DNA from: Candidatus Altimarinota bacterium
GTDB taxonomy: Bacteria; Patescibacteriota; Gracilibacteria; BD1-5; UBA6164
Length of the DNA: 64,000 nucleotides
Assembly (NCBI GenBank): GCA_028698305.1
Contig: JAQVDN010000002.1
Coordinates: 177,995-241,994 of the forward strand
Direction: 5' to 3'
Shown: positions 42,103-53,468 of the stretch, one piece after another
Layout: each line of letters opens with the position of its first letter
Numbering within the stretch: position 1 is the first letter of the stretch
Translations under genes and position numbers: made by a program
Notes under the pieces: model-generated
Database searches by the model: none
What the model was told of the DNA's origin: nothing
The model's input: the letters and a program-made list of their open reading frames with translations, nothing else

Positions 42103-42924
42103 CTATGCTGTTTTTTTACTCATAGCATCTCTAACTTGTTCTAAATTTTTTAATATTTGCTTTAATTTTTCTATTTCTTTTCTATTTTCTGCTGTTTTTC
42201 TCTCATTTTCTGCTGTTTTTCTCTCATTTTCTGCTGTTTTTCTCTCATTTTCTGCTGTTTTTCTCTCATTTTCTGCTGTTTTTCTCTCATTTTCTGCTGT
42301 TTTTCTCTCATTTTCTAATATTTGTTTCTTCATTTGTTCTATCTTTTCCAATATTTCTTTTTCAGAAAGTGAAACTAGATACATACTATATTTATCTCTT
42401 TCTTGTGCAACCTTTCTTGATGATTCAAGTCATTGTACAAATTCTTCTCAAAATCAGTATTTTCTCAAGTTTGTAATAGTTCTATTTAAAAATTCCTCTG
42501 ATTTATTGATAGTACTTTCTGGATTATAACTTATAGATTTTAGAAACATGATAAAATTTACAATTATATGTTTAACTCATTCTTCTTTCTTTTTATCTCA
42601 TTTAGCTGATGAAACAAGTAAATCATACATTTGTTTAACCTTTCATTGTTCAGTTTCATTCATTCATTTATATGCTGATAGACTTTTAAGTGTAGAAAAA
42701 TCAATAGCTCATCTTACTCATTCATTTCCAGCTAATAAAACTGGTTCTGTTTGAGAAAGTAAAGCTTCAAGTTGCATTTCTGTTGATGTATGAACTAAAG
42801 TTTTTCAAACTTGCTCTTGAACTCATAATCTTGCTGTATCAATATCAACTGCTTTAGCATCTACATTTGATGATAATGCAGCAGTTAAAGCTAAAGCTGG
42901 TAATGTTCATTTATTAAATGCCAT
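42103..42924 (-). CDS. Exported coiled-coil protein with ENERKTA repeats
   Basis: A 273-residue protein. MAFNKGTLPALALTAALSSN with VDAKA forms a signal peptide. The body is alpha-helical (TARLGVQEQVGKTLVHTSTE, LESSRKVAQERDKYSMYLVS), followed by a coiled coil with six ENERKTA heptads (42186-42316) and a charged tail ending KKTA. A downstream ATG at 42549 is in the same frame, but the start at 42924 gives the export signal. No known family. Ends in TAG. Together with the gene downstream it suggests long helical rods in or on the envelope. Confidence 0.78.
42186..42316 (-). repeat. 21-bp coding tandem repeat (ENERKTA)
   Basis: Six identical copies of a 21-bp unit (core CTGCTGTTTTTCTCTCATTT). 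Frame-neutral like the repeats at 28194-28320 and 41585-41729. Confidence 0.92.
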
Positions 42925-43095
42925 TTTTATGCAAATTAGATTATAAACATTATTATTATAATATCTTTTCTCATTATTGTCAAAATAAAATTCTAAAAAA
43001 ATTTCTTGTTTTAGTTTTTTTGATTATATTTGGGTTCTTTTTTTGTTTAAAACTTATTTGTTATTTAAATTTATTTAATTTTTTAAAATACTAAA

Positions 43096-43123
43096 TATAA
43101 TAATTGTATTACATTGTAACACA
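43096..43123 (+). promoter_or_regulatory. -10 element and operator-like palindrome of a toxin-antitoxin operon
   Basis: TATAAT (43096-43101) is followed by TGTATTACAT / TGTAACACA (43105-43123), an inverted repeat with arms TGTnTTACA. It lies 6-24 bp before the antitoxin ATG, where a ribbon-helix-helix antitoxin would bind and repress. Confidence 0.55.
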
Positions 43124-43128
43124 TAAAA

Positions 43129-43371
43129 ATGAATACTACTTTTTCTATAAGAGTTGATGAACAACTTAAAAAATCATTTTTAGAAAAAACAAAATCTAGA
43201 TGAATAGATTGATCAGTTGTAATAAGACACTTTATGCAAAAAATATCAGCTAATCCAGAGTTGATTAAGTTTGATATAGAGGATGAAGTTTTTTATGATA
43301 TATTAAAAAATAAATCTACTAAAAATAAATTAATAAAAATATCATCTAAGCTGGATGAATTATGATTTTAA
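43129..43371 (+). CDS. RelB/DinJ-like ribbon-helix-helix antitoxin
   Basis: An 80-residue protein. TTFSIRVDEQLKKSFLEKTK (beta strand plus helix), then SRGIDGSVVIRHFM, is the RHH DNA-binding pattern of RelB/DinJ antitoxins. The C-terminal half (FDIEDEVFYDIL...) should bind the toxin. Overlaps the next gene by 10 bp, so translation is coupled. An operator-like palindrome lies just upstream. Confidence 0.8.
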
Positions 43372-43586
43372 TAACAGATACTTTTAAAAAGTTATTATCA
43401 AGAATAAGATCAGTAAATATAGATGATGTTATTTTAGAAATATCAAAACATAACAAATGATTAGATAATTTTATAGAAATTTGAGTTTTACAAGATAGAA
43501 AAGTTTTAAAATGATATTTACTTTCTAAAAAAGTAAGAATATACATAAAAAATATTTTTTTGAATTTATTTAAAATAAAGATATAA
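43362..43586 (+). CDS. Putative partner toxin of the RHH antitoxin
   Basis: A 74-residue basic protein overlapping the antitoxin by 10 bp. The central part (ISKHNKGLDNFIEIGVLQD, VLKGYLLSKKVRIYI) has the basic beta-strand look of small toxins, but no family is certain. Position, size and charge support the toxin role. Unlike many RelE proteins it lacks a clear C-terminal His/Tyr. Confidence 0.6.
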
Positions 43587-43618
43587 TAAAAAGGATATAA
43601 TAAATAATTTTTCAAAAT

Positions 43619-43804
43619 ATGACTACATTAATTTTAGAAGATAATAAAGAATTAAAGTTTGCTAATATGCTAGATTTATATAACTTTATTATTGATAACC
43701 AAATTGTTACAGAAGTTTGATATTTAGATGAAAAAGATTTAAGTGAAAAAAGTAAGATTCTTTTGGAAAAATCTAAAAAATCCTCTAATTTAATCAATAT
43801 ATAA
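43619..43804 (+). CDS. Putative antitoxin of a RelE-type pair
   Basis: A 61-residue acidic protein: MTTLILEDNKELKFANMLDL then NQIVTEVGYLDEKDLSE. No clear DNA-binding motif. It lies 2 bp upstream of a RelE/HigB-like toxin gene, which is the main reason for the call. 32 bp after the previous toxin, so the two pairs may be one transcript. Confidence 0.65.
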
Positions 43805-43806
43805 TT

Positions 43807-44061
43807 ATGCTTAAAATAAATAAAATTTTTGAAGAAAGTTATATTTATGATTTTTTAGAAAAAAGAAATTTATTAAAACAGTATAAAAAATCAAAACAAA
43901 ATATAATAAAATGAAATCATTCTTGAAATAAATTATGATATAGAGAGCCAAAAAAAGATTGAATAATTTATTTTCGTATAAATAAACAATTTCGTGCTCT
44001 GTGAAGATTTATAAATAAAGAGGAATTAATAATTTTTGATATAGATAATCATCAAAATTAA
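43807..44061 (+). CDS. RelE/HigB-type toxin
   Basis: An 84-residue protein. The C-terminal GYREPKKDGIIYFRINKQF, then RALGRFINKEELIIFDIDNHQ, carries the RelE-superfamily strand pattern with conserved Arg and the terminal DIDNHQ segment as in HigB/Txe toxins. The N-terminal helix (FEESYIYDFLEKRNLLKQY) matches the fold. Expected to be a ribosome-dependent mRNase. The upstream ORF is the presumed antitoxin. Confidence 0.8.
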
Positions 44062-44066
44062 TATTA

Positions 44067-44102
44067 AAAATAAAGATATGTTTTAAAACATATCTTTATT
44101 TT
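44067..44102. terminator. Terminator sharing arms with that at 40333
   Basis: AAAATAAAGATATGTTTT / AAAACATATCTTTATTTT, perfect palindrome. Ends the toxin-antitoxin run and can also serve the converging 44119-44547 gene. Confidence 0.87.
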
Positions 44103-44118
44103 GTTTTTTATGAAATTC

Positions 44119-44547
44119 TTAATCAAAAAATCTTTTTGCTCATAAAAAAAATTTATACTTTTCTACATTTTGAAAGTCTTTTATTTCCCAAATAACTGGA
44201 TATCAAATGTCTTTTGAAATATGTAGTACTTTATTATTTCATATATAAACTCAAAGATGTGCTCAATAATATTCAGATTTTGAGTTAAAAAATAGTATAT
44301 CTAATGGTTTAAAATCATTAAAAATTACTTTAGAATATATATTATCTTCCCATAATTCTTTTGACCTCAAATCAGGAACTTTTTTATTATTAAATCTCAA
44401 TAATTCATATGAAAATACTTGACAATTTGCTCAGGTTTTGATTATGTCATATTTAGTTTCATTTGGTATTATTTTTGAATTGTAAACTATATTAATAAAA
44501 TAATTAGGTATGATTATAGAATCGTTTTCTAAAAAGTAATTATTCAT
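44119..44547 (-). CDS. NlpC/P60-like cysteine peptidase
   Basis: A 142-residue protein. GANCQVFSYELLRFNNKKVP supplies the catalytic-type Cys in an N-C-x-x-F-x-Y context, and GAHLGVYIGNNKVLHISKD supplies the His strand, the two hallmarks of the NlpC/P60 papain-like fold. There is no signal peptide, so it may act inside the cell, be exported by another route, or be a toxin-like enzyme; it lies next to several toxin-antitoxin genes. Short for the family but the core is complete. Confidence 0.7.
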
Positions 44548-44562
44548 AAGTTAAATTAATTT

Positions 44563-44634
44563 TTATAAATTAGAATATATAATATTCTTTTCTAATAAAA
44601 TATCAATTTCTTCATTACTTAATCACTTAATCAT
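44563..44634 (-). CDS. Tiny ORF upstream of the peptidase gene
   Basis: Twenty-three residues, MIKGLSNEEIDILLEKNIIY + SNL, ending 15 bp before the peptidase start. It may be a leader peptide, a remnant antitoxin or chance. Confidence 0.3.
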
Positions 44635-44638
44635 TTAA

Positions 44639-44899
44639 TTTTTCAAACCATATATAACATTTCCAGTGGTCAAATTCATCAAGGTACAGAAATTAAAAAA
44701 AAGAAAAACTAGAATTAATAATAAATTATGATTAGATTACCCTTTTCTTAGAATCCATAAATTGAAATGAAAATTAAGTTTTGTTTTTTCTTTAAGTCTA
44801 AATATGAATTTTAGAGCTTTATTTTATAAAAATAAAGAAAAAAATAATATAGTTCTAGAATTCTTTTCTATATGAAATCATGATATTTACAATAAGTAA
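44639..44899 (+). pseudogene. Decayed RelE/YoeB-like toxin
   Basis: An open frame with no ATG for its first 57 codons. The translation contains NKLGLDYPFLRIHKLKGKLS, FRALFYKNKEKN and ends FFSIGNHDIYNK, the C-terminal signature of RelE/ParE-like toxins (NPFxxxHKLxG ... IGxHDxxY). The N-terminal part is Lys-rich and poorly conserved, and no antitoxin gene is adjacent. Either the start is GTG at 44666 or the gene has lost its beginning. I call it a probable remnant. Confidence 0.55.
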
Positions 44900-44917
44900 A
44901 ATATTTATTATAAAAAT

Positions 44918-44950
44918 AAAGAACTAAAAAAATTTCTTTTTTAGTTCTTT
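44918..44950. terminator. Terminator between the toxin remnant and dapF
   Basis: AAAGAACTAAAAAA / TTTTTTAGTTCTTT stem. Bidirectional position between a plus-strand remnant and the minus-strand lysine cluster. Confidence 0.82.
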
Positions 44951-44989
44951 AAAGTTAAAATAAAATTAATTTATATATTTTCAAGATTT

Positions 44990-46114
44990 TTATTTTATAA
45001 AATACATACCTTCAAAACAAATTTCTGCAGGTCATCTCATAATTACACTGTCATCTACTCATCCTGCCCAAGAAATAACTAAATCTCATCATTTTAAATG
45101 AACCGTTGTTTTATTATCTTTATCTAGGTATCAATCCAATATTCAAGCTACTACTGAAGCACAAGCTCAAGTTCAACAAGCAAGAGTTTCTCAAGCTCAT
45201 CTCTCAAAAACTCTCATTGTTATATCATTTTTAGAGTTTACATTTACAAATTCAACATTTACTTTTTTAGGAAAGATTGAAATATTTGATTCAATTGGTT
45301 TTCAATATTTATTTAAATCAAAATTTGATAATTCTTCATCTAAAAAAGTAATACTATGTGGATTTCACATACTAACAGGAGTAAAACTAAATTCTCTATC
45401 AACAGATTTTACAGTTCTTTTTCCTTTTACAACTGGAATTATTTCATCTTGTAAGATAGGTTTTCACATATCAACTTCGACCAAATCTCATACTAATGAT
45501 AAATGAAGTACTCATTTTTTAGTTTCTACAAATGTTTTATCTTCTCTTAAATAACCTTTGTGAAGTAAATATTTCATATAACATCTAATTCAATTACCAC
45601 ACATTTCAGCTTCACTTCAATCAGGATTATACATCCTATATGCAAATCTATGATTTATTCAATTTTGAATTATTACAATTCAATCTGATCAAATTCAAAA
45701 ATTTCTATCACACATTTTTTGTATTATTGTTGATGTCAATTCTATATCTTTTAATCTTCAATCAAAAAAATCTATGATTATAAAATCATTTCATGTTCCT
45801 TCTGATTTTGTGAATGGAATTTTTTTAATCACTTTTTTAATAATTCATCATTCTCTATTAAATCTATCTAAAAATCAAATAGTTGGATGAGTTTCTTTAT
45901 CTTTTTCCCACTCATCATAAAATTCACAAAATTGTTTTATATCTATTTTTTCAGTAGTTTCATTGTTAAATCAAAGATGATTTTGAACAACTCTTAAACT
46001 TCATTGTTTTCCAGGCTTATTTTCAAGTAAATATTTTTCTCAAGATATAAGTTCTATTTCTACTTCATATCCTTGTAATTGATTTAAAGTTTCAAGTTTT
46101 TCTTTAAAATTCAT
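44990..46114 (-). CDS. dapF: Diaminopimelate epimerase with N-terminal extension
   Basis: A 374-residue protein. From about residue 100 it is a full DapF: KSEGTGNDFIIIDFF, MYNPDGSEAEMCGNGIRC (first catalytic Cys), TPVSMGNPHSI, REAGETLACGTGACASVV (second catalytic Cys). It isomerises LL- to meso-DAP. Normal DapF is about 275 residues. The extra 100 at the front (ELISGEKYLLENKPGKQGSL, QFCEFYDEWEKDKETHPTIG) have no recognised domain and show no export signal. Last gene of the lysine cluster; 19 bp after dapA. Confidence 0.94.
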
Positions 46115-46133
46115 AAATAATAATATAATAAGA

Positions 46134-47033
46134 TTAAAAATTGTTTGATTTTATAAAATCCAGAAATATACCTCTTTCCTTATCATCCATCTTACAAATT
46201 GGAAGTCTAAATTCTTCTTTTATTATTCATTTACTTGCAAGATAAGTTTTTGCTGGAAGTGGATTAGTTTGAATAAAAATCTTATCAAAGAAGTCTCTAT
46301 ATTTTTCATTTAATATCTTTGCTTCACTAGAATTTTTAAAACAAGCATCTACAAAATTTTTCATTTCTTTTGGAATCAAATTTGAAGCAACAGATATAAC
46401 TCAACCTCATCATGCTTGAGCCAACTCATAAGTTAAACCATCATCTCAAGATGTTACTAAAAAATCCTTTGGTGCTCTAGCTATTACATCTTTCATTTGT
46501 TCTAAATCTCAACTTGCTTCTTTAACTCATACAACATTTTTTGAATGAGATATTATTTTTAATAAAGTATCAGTATTTAGATTTACAGATGTTCTTCATT
46601 TTATATTGTATAAAATAACTGGTCTTTTTGTTGAATCTGCAATAGTAGTAAAATGTAGATATAATCAAGTTTGAGTAGGTTTATTATAATAAGGATTTAC
46701 AACTAAATAAGCATCAATTCATTCTAACATATCATACATCTTAATGTTTTCAATAGAGTCAAAAGTTGAATAATTTCATACATTAACCATTATCTTTGTT
46801 TTTCAAGACAATTTTTTAATTCAAAATTTAACTATTTCTAATCATTCTTGCTTAGTTAAAGTAGGATTTTCGGCAGTAGTTCATAAAAATAATACTCAAT
46901 CAACTTTAGCATCTATCTGCATTTGCAAAAGTCTATCTAGTGCATCATAATCTACTTCATTATTTATTCAATTTCATTCTTTAAATGGAGTTACCAAAGC
47001 AGTCCATAATCAAGAAAAATCTCTATTTGTCAT
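46134..47033 (-). CDS. dapA: 4-hydroxy-tetrahydrodipicolinate synthase
   Basis: A 299-residue (beta/alpha)8 aldolase of normal length. Motifs: ALVTPFKEGNGINNEVDYDA, GVLFLGTTAENPTLTKQE (pyruvate pocket GTTAE), VVNPYYNKPTQTGLYLHF (catalytic Tyr) and VVGVKEASGDLEQM (Schiff-base Lys). Condenses pyruvate and aspartate semialdehyde, the first committed step to DAP/lysine. It is 30 bp downstream of dapB and 19 bp upstream of dapF. Confidence 0.96.
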
Positions 47034-47063
47034 ATTAGTAATAATTTAAAATATAAATATTTA

Positions 47064-47798
47064 TTAAATGATTTCTTTTATAAAATCATCTATTTCAAAG
47101 TATCAAGTTTTTTTATTTAACCATTCTGCGCAAACAACTGATCAAAGTGCAAATCATTCTCTTGTTCTTGCTGAATGTTCTATCTTAATAGTATCAAATA
47201 TAGAATCAAAATATACTTGATGAATACCTGGTATATATCATCATCTGGTAGATGAAAAATGTAATTCTTCAGGTTTTATAGCTCTATGAGATAATTCTTC
47301 TGTTATGATTGAAGTCTTTCTATCAATATTTTCAAGTAATATATTTGCTGTTTTCGTAGCAGTACCAGATGGAGAATCAGCTTTTTTATTATGATGAAAT
47401 TCATGTCAAAATACATCATAATCTTCAAATTTATTTATTATTTTTGATGCATTTTCTATCATTTTCCAAAACAAATGAACTCAAATTGAAAAATTTCATG
47501 CCCAAAGCAAAGCTCAATTAGACCTTGTAAATAAATTTTTTATTTCATCTAGATCTTCATACCAACCTGTAGTTCACATGATTACTTTAAAATTATTTTT
47601 TGCATAAAATCTCATATTTTCAAGTGCAACTTGAGGAATAGAGAAATCAATAATAACATCAAATGATAAATTAAGTAAATCTTCTTTTTTGGTTCATAAA
47701 CTAGGATTAATTATTATAGCAACTTCATGTCACCTTTTCTTAGAATATTCTTCAACAAATTTTCACATTCTACCATAACCTACAATTGCAATTTTCAT
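47064..47798 (-). CDS. dapB: 4-hydroxy-tetrahydrodipicolinate reductase
   Basis: A 244-residue protein. KIAIVGYGRMGKFVEEYSKK is the dinucleotide loop, VIDFSIPQVALEN and MGTTGWYED follow, and EFHHNKKADSPSGTATKTAN is the DapB catalytic/substrate motif (HH...K...SGTA). Reduces the dapA product to tetrahydrodipicolinate with NAD(P)H. Normal length. A hairpin and two small unknown genes separate it from the aminotransferase gene upstream. Confidence 0.96.
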
Positions 47799-47836
47799 AA
47801 AAATATTATTTAAAAAATCAATATTCTAATAATACA

Positions 47837-47870
47837 AAAAAACAAAAAAGTTTCAACTTTTTTGTTTTTT
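47837..47870 (-). terminator. Hairpin inside the lysine cluster
   Basis: AAAAAACAAAAAAGTT / AACTTTTTTGTTTTTT with a 2-nt loop, after the 60-residue ORF and before dapB. It may lower or uncouple expression of dapB-dapA-dapF. Confidence 0.75.
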
Positions 47871-47882
47871 TAATTTATTAAA

Positions 47883-48065
47883 TTAAACATCTGTTAATTT
47901 AGTTCAATTTCTTCTTAATTCTAATAAATGACTAACTTGATCTCTAGTTAATTCATCTCATGATATTACTCATCAAATATCTAATGAAGCAGATAAAGCC
48001 TTTTCTAAACCAACTCATTTTATTCAATTATGGTATCAATTTCAAATAAATACTTCTCAACTCAT
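47883..48065 (-). CDS. Small unknown protein in the lysine cluster (60 residues)
   Basis: Reads MSGEVFIGNGYHNGIKGVGL to ...LRRNGTKLTDV. The C-terminal half (DELTRDQVSHLLELRR) is helical. Eight of its glycines are UGA. No family recognised. It is co-oriented with the lysine genes, 30 bp after the next small ORF. It is probably real because the frame is closed by TAA and codon use matches its neighbours, but function is unknown. Confidence 0.55.
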
Positions 48066-48095
48066 ATTTTTTATAATTAAAAACTAAATTTATTA

Positions 48096-48425
48096 TTAAT
48101 TATTACTTGAAAATGGATTCACTCTTCCATCTCATCATTGATTCATTGGCCAGACATGTCATTGAGATACAAATGTATTTCCTCATTCATTTCCTTTTCA
48201 AGCATCATTTATAACTTCTTCTAAATCTAATAAAGGCTCTAATAATTCCTTAATATCAGCAATAGCATCAGTTAATCAACTACTTCCTCTAGCTTCATCT
48301 CAAGAAACATTATTACTCATAAATCTATTTCTATGCTCATTTAGTTTTCCTCTTCAATCAGCAATAGTTTCAACTCTTCTAGGAGTATCTCAACCAATAT
48401 TTGGCATTATACCTGAAAATCACAT
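48096..48425 (-). CDS. Small unknown protein in the lysine cluster (109 residues)
   Basis: Reads MGFSGIMPNIGGDTPRRVET ... with a helical middle (TDAIADIKELLEPLLDLEEV) and a Gly/Asn-rich tail (GNTFVSQGHVWPMNQ). No signal peptide, no cysteines, no recognised family. It lies between the aminotransferase gene and the 60-residue ORF; the lysine cluster keeps its orientation through both. Confidence 0.6.
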
Positions 48426-48502
48426 ATTTTTATAGTTAATAAAATAAAACTCATTTATATAATAAAGTATTTATTTAAAATGTCAAATATAATAAATATT
48501 TT

Positions 48503-49726
48503 TTAATAACTTATCTCTACCTTTGATAAAGCTTCTTTTAATCTAGCTATATTTTCTGGTTTCAAAGAATCATAACAAGCTGAATATCTGATAAATTGTT
48601 CTTTTTTTCAGTTTACTTCACTTCCCACAAATGGTACTCAAACAAGTCAAATAGTATTTATCATTTTAGAGTTAAATTCTTCTCAAGTTTCTACTTTTTC
48701 TCAATTAACAAGATTTGGACAAGCAAATAACATAAAAAATCAAGCATCAGATGGACAAGCTAACCTCAATCAAGCACTCTCAAATATAGGAATAAGTACA
48801 TCCATTCTAGCTTTATACATTTCTTGTATCTTCTTATTATCAAGTCTACTATCTGGAGTATCTAAATATCTATTTAATCAAACTCATGCTGGACCAAAGA
48901 TTCAAGAATCAGTATTTCATTTTATCTTTGTTATTTCTCAAACAAAATCACTTGTTCAAACCAAAGCTCATACTCTCCATCCACAAGCTGAAAAAGTTTT
49001 TGATATAGAAAAAAGCTCTGCCCACTCTAATTCTCTATAATCTTTTGCAACAGATGTTAAACTTACATGATTTTTATGAACTACAGCAGTATATGCTCAA
49101 TCATTTACAAGTCTTATTTTATTTTTTATACAAAAATCTATAATTTCAATCCATTCTTCCCTACTAGCTCAAACTGGACAAGGATTTCATGGTTTTACAG
49201 TTAAGATCATTCTTGGTAATTTTCATTCTGGTAGATTTGAAACTTTTAACTTAAAATTTTCATAAGAATATATAGGCCAGATAAAACTTTCTTCTCCTAA
49301 ATATTCACACCAAGTAGACATTACATCATATGCAGGAGCATTTTTCATAAATCAATTATTTTTTACTGGAGAATCTGATCTATTTGCTCAACAAGCTACT
49401 GGTAACATACCCAAAATAGGTTTTTCTCATGGAATTAACAAAGTTGAAAGATGAGAATATTCATCAACATTTACTCATGTATTTAATTCTATAATTTTTT
49501 TATTAAGTCATTCTGGACTTCCATTGTCCCAATAATTATGATTTTTGTTTACATCTCTCAAAACTTCTTCAGCAACAAATTTTCTAAGTAACTCTGGTGG
49601 ATTTGTATCTGGTTCTCAAACAGCTATATTTATGCTAGATCAAACACCATTTTTTTCTTCATATTCTCTAACCAATCTTTTTATTCTTTGAAAAAGATTT
49701 TCTCATCAGTCTGGTAAATATTTCAT
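48503..49726 (-). CDS. dapL: LL-diaminopimelate aminotransferase-like PLP enzyme
   Basis: A 407-residue fold-type I aminotransferase. It has INIAVGEPDTNPPELLRKFV, HNYGDNGSPEGL, TVKPGNPCPVGAS (cofactor loop), LVNDGAYTAVV (Asp to the pyridine N) and the Schiff-base lysine in SISKTFSACGWRVGALVG. Length equals DapL (about 410). With lysC, asd, dapA, dapB and dapF around it, and no dapD/dapE in the window, it most likely converts tetrahydrodipicolinate straight to LL-DAP. A DapC or generic aspartate aminotransferase role cannot be excluded. Confidence 0.8.
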
Positions 49727-49795
49727 ATTTTATAAAATTAAAAAATAAATTATACAATTAAACAACTATGCAAATACTATAAGTTACTATTATTT

Positions 49796-50806
49796 TTAAG
49801 ATTTTGATTTTTTATTTATTATTTCTCTAAGTATTTCTACTGCATTTAAGGCAGCTCATCTAAGTAATTGGTCTCAGCTTACAAATAATTCAATTCCATA
49901 ATCTCAAAAAACTAAACTTTTTCTAATCCTTCAAACTTCTACATTATATTTATTTGTAGCATTTAAAGGCATAGGATAAATATTGTTTTCTATATCATCA
50001 ACTAAATCCACTCATGGTGCATCTTTAATTAATCTTTTAACTTCGTTTATATCTACCTTTTCTTTTGTTTCAATCACAATTGATTCACTATGAGCTCTAA
50101 GAGTTGGGATTCTAACAGCTGTACAACTAACCAAGATTGAATCATCTCATAAGATCTTATGAGTTTCCCAAGTTACTTTCATTTCTTCTTTTGTATATCA
50201 ATTATCTTGAAATTTATCTATATGAGGAATCAAGTTAAAAGATATATCATGTGCAAATATATTTGCTTCTCTTTTTTCTCAATTAAAATATTTTTTAGTA
50301 TTTTCTAAAAGTTCATCCATTCACTTTGCTCAAGCTCAAGAAGTTGCTTGATAAGTAGAAACTATCATTTTTTTAATTCAATATCTTTTATATATAGGAT
50401 TTAAAGCCATCAAAGCAATAGCTGTAGTACAATTTGGATTTGATATTAATTTTGCTTCTCATATTGCATCAGCATTAACATCAGGTATAACTAATGGAAC
50501 TTCTTCATCGTATCTAAAAGCAGAAGAATTATCAATTACAATAGCTCAAGCATCAATAGCCATTTGAGCAAAAAGTTTTGAATTATCACCTCAAGCTGAA
50601 AATAAGGCAAAATCCAAACCTTGAAAAAAATCTTCATTTACTTCTTTTATGGTTAAAGTTCAAAATTCAGTTTCCATCTTACTTCAAGCTGATCTTGATG
50701 ATGCTCAAAGTCTCAATTCATTAACATCAATTTTTAAATTAAAAAGACACTTAATCATTTCTATTCAAACAGCTCAAGTAGCTCATACAATTCAAATATT
50801 ATACAT
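49796..50806 (-). CDS. asd: Aspartate-semialdehyde dehydrogenase
   Basis: A 336-residue protein. MYNIGIVGATGAVGIEMIKC is the NADP loop, LRLGASSRSAGSKM follows, NPNCTTAIALMAL holds the catalytic Cys, and AVRIPTLRAHSESIVIET carries the active-site Arg and His. Reduces aspartyl phosphate to aspartate semialdehyde. Normal length. Second gene after lysA in transcription order: 30 bp after lysC, 69 bp before the aminotransferase. Confidence 0.96.
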
Positions 50807-50836
50807 AATAAAAAATATTTAAAAAATTAAAAAATA

Positions 50837-52183
<1,347 letters not shown>

Positions 52184-52235
52184 AATTTATTATCTAATAA
52201 TTAAAAACCTAAACTAAACTTTAAAAATAATCTCA

Positions 52236-53468
52236 CTATATTTCATTTTTCCATATATCTCTTAAATCTTGTCTTTTTCTTACTTCTTTTATATTTCCTT
52301 CTATATCAATGAATAATTCTCATACTTCAGGATAAGAGTTATAATTTTTCATACACATAGATGTATTATATGCTCAAACTCAATCAAAAACTATTGTGTC
52401 TCAGATATTTGCTTTTGGTAAACTAACTTCCTCTATAACTTCTTGATCATACAATTTAGTAGTAAGAATATCTCAAGATTCACAACAATGTCATACTACT
52501 ACATATTTTTCTTCATCTTTTGAATTATTTATAACATGTATTGGTTGTTGAACTCAATACATAGTAACCCTAGGCATTTCTGTCATTCAAGTGTTAGTTC
52601 TTATAAATCTATATCAATTTTTTCAAGTATCAACTATATCAACAATCTTAGCTACAACACTTCAAGCATTTATAACCATATATTTTCAAGGTTCTACTTC
52701 CATACATATTTTTCTTTGAGTTTGATTATAAAATTCCTCAAATTTTTGTTTTACTGCGTTTCAAATAGATAATAAATCAGCTGATTTTTCATAAGGCATG
52801 ATTGCTTGCTTAAATCATCATCACATATTTAAAATTTCAACATCTTCAAATTGTTTTACAAAATCAAGTCCTATACTAGCAGTATTTAACCATGATTCTG
52901 GAGTATTTTCAGATCATATATGTATATGGATTTTTGAAATTTTTAGATTATATTTTATAGCAATATTTTTTATTTCTGAAATTTTTTCATGCCATATTCA
53001 AAAACTTGATGAAGTTCATCAAGTAGATATAGCAGCAAATGCTCAAGATCAAACTCAAGGATTTAATCTTATTCAACAAGATCATCAATTTTTTATTTTT
53101 CAAAACTCTTCTAATTGATGTAAACTAGTAGCTACAAAAAATACTCAAGTTGATAAAAGTCATTCTAAATCTTCTGTAAGTTCTTGTCATGAAATTTGTA
53201 TATCTTTTCACAAAAATCAAGCTTCTATTGCTCTGTAAACTTCATACTCTGAACTTGCATCAATTTTTACATCTTGATTTTTTAAAATCTTTAAAACACT
53301 CATATTAGAATTTGCTTTCATGGCATACCTAACAGTTAATCAAAAAGCATTTGGTAGATTTAAAAATTTTTGAGATGACTCTAATATCTTTTTCTCACTA
53401 TATACATATACTGGAGTTTTATAATTATTTTTTATGTATTCTATTTGGTCCTTAGTTAAAAAATTCAT
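52236..53468 (-). CDS. lysA: Diaminopimelate decarboxylase
   Basis: A 410-residue fold-type III PLP enzyme. TPVYVYSEKKILESSQKF, RYAMKANSNMSVLKIL (PLP lysine in YAMKAN), KIDASSEYEV, HIHIGSENTPES, NMGGGFKQAIM and VGHCCESGDILT (Cys-Glu-x-x-D) identify DAP/ornithine decarboxylases. Context makes it LysA, converting meso-DAP to lysine. First gene of the minus-strand lysine cluster. It ends in TAG. Its promoter shares the 198-bp gap with lysS. Confidence 0.93.

Noticed and set aside
42103..42549. A separate 148-residue gene starting at 42549
   Set aside because: The frame is continuous with an upstream ATG at 42924 that adds a good signal peptide; one 273-residue gene is more likely.
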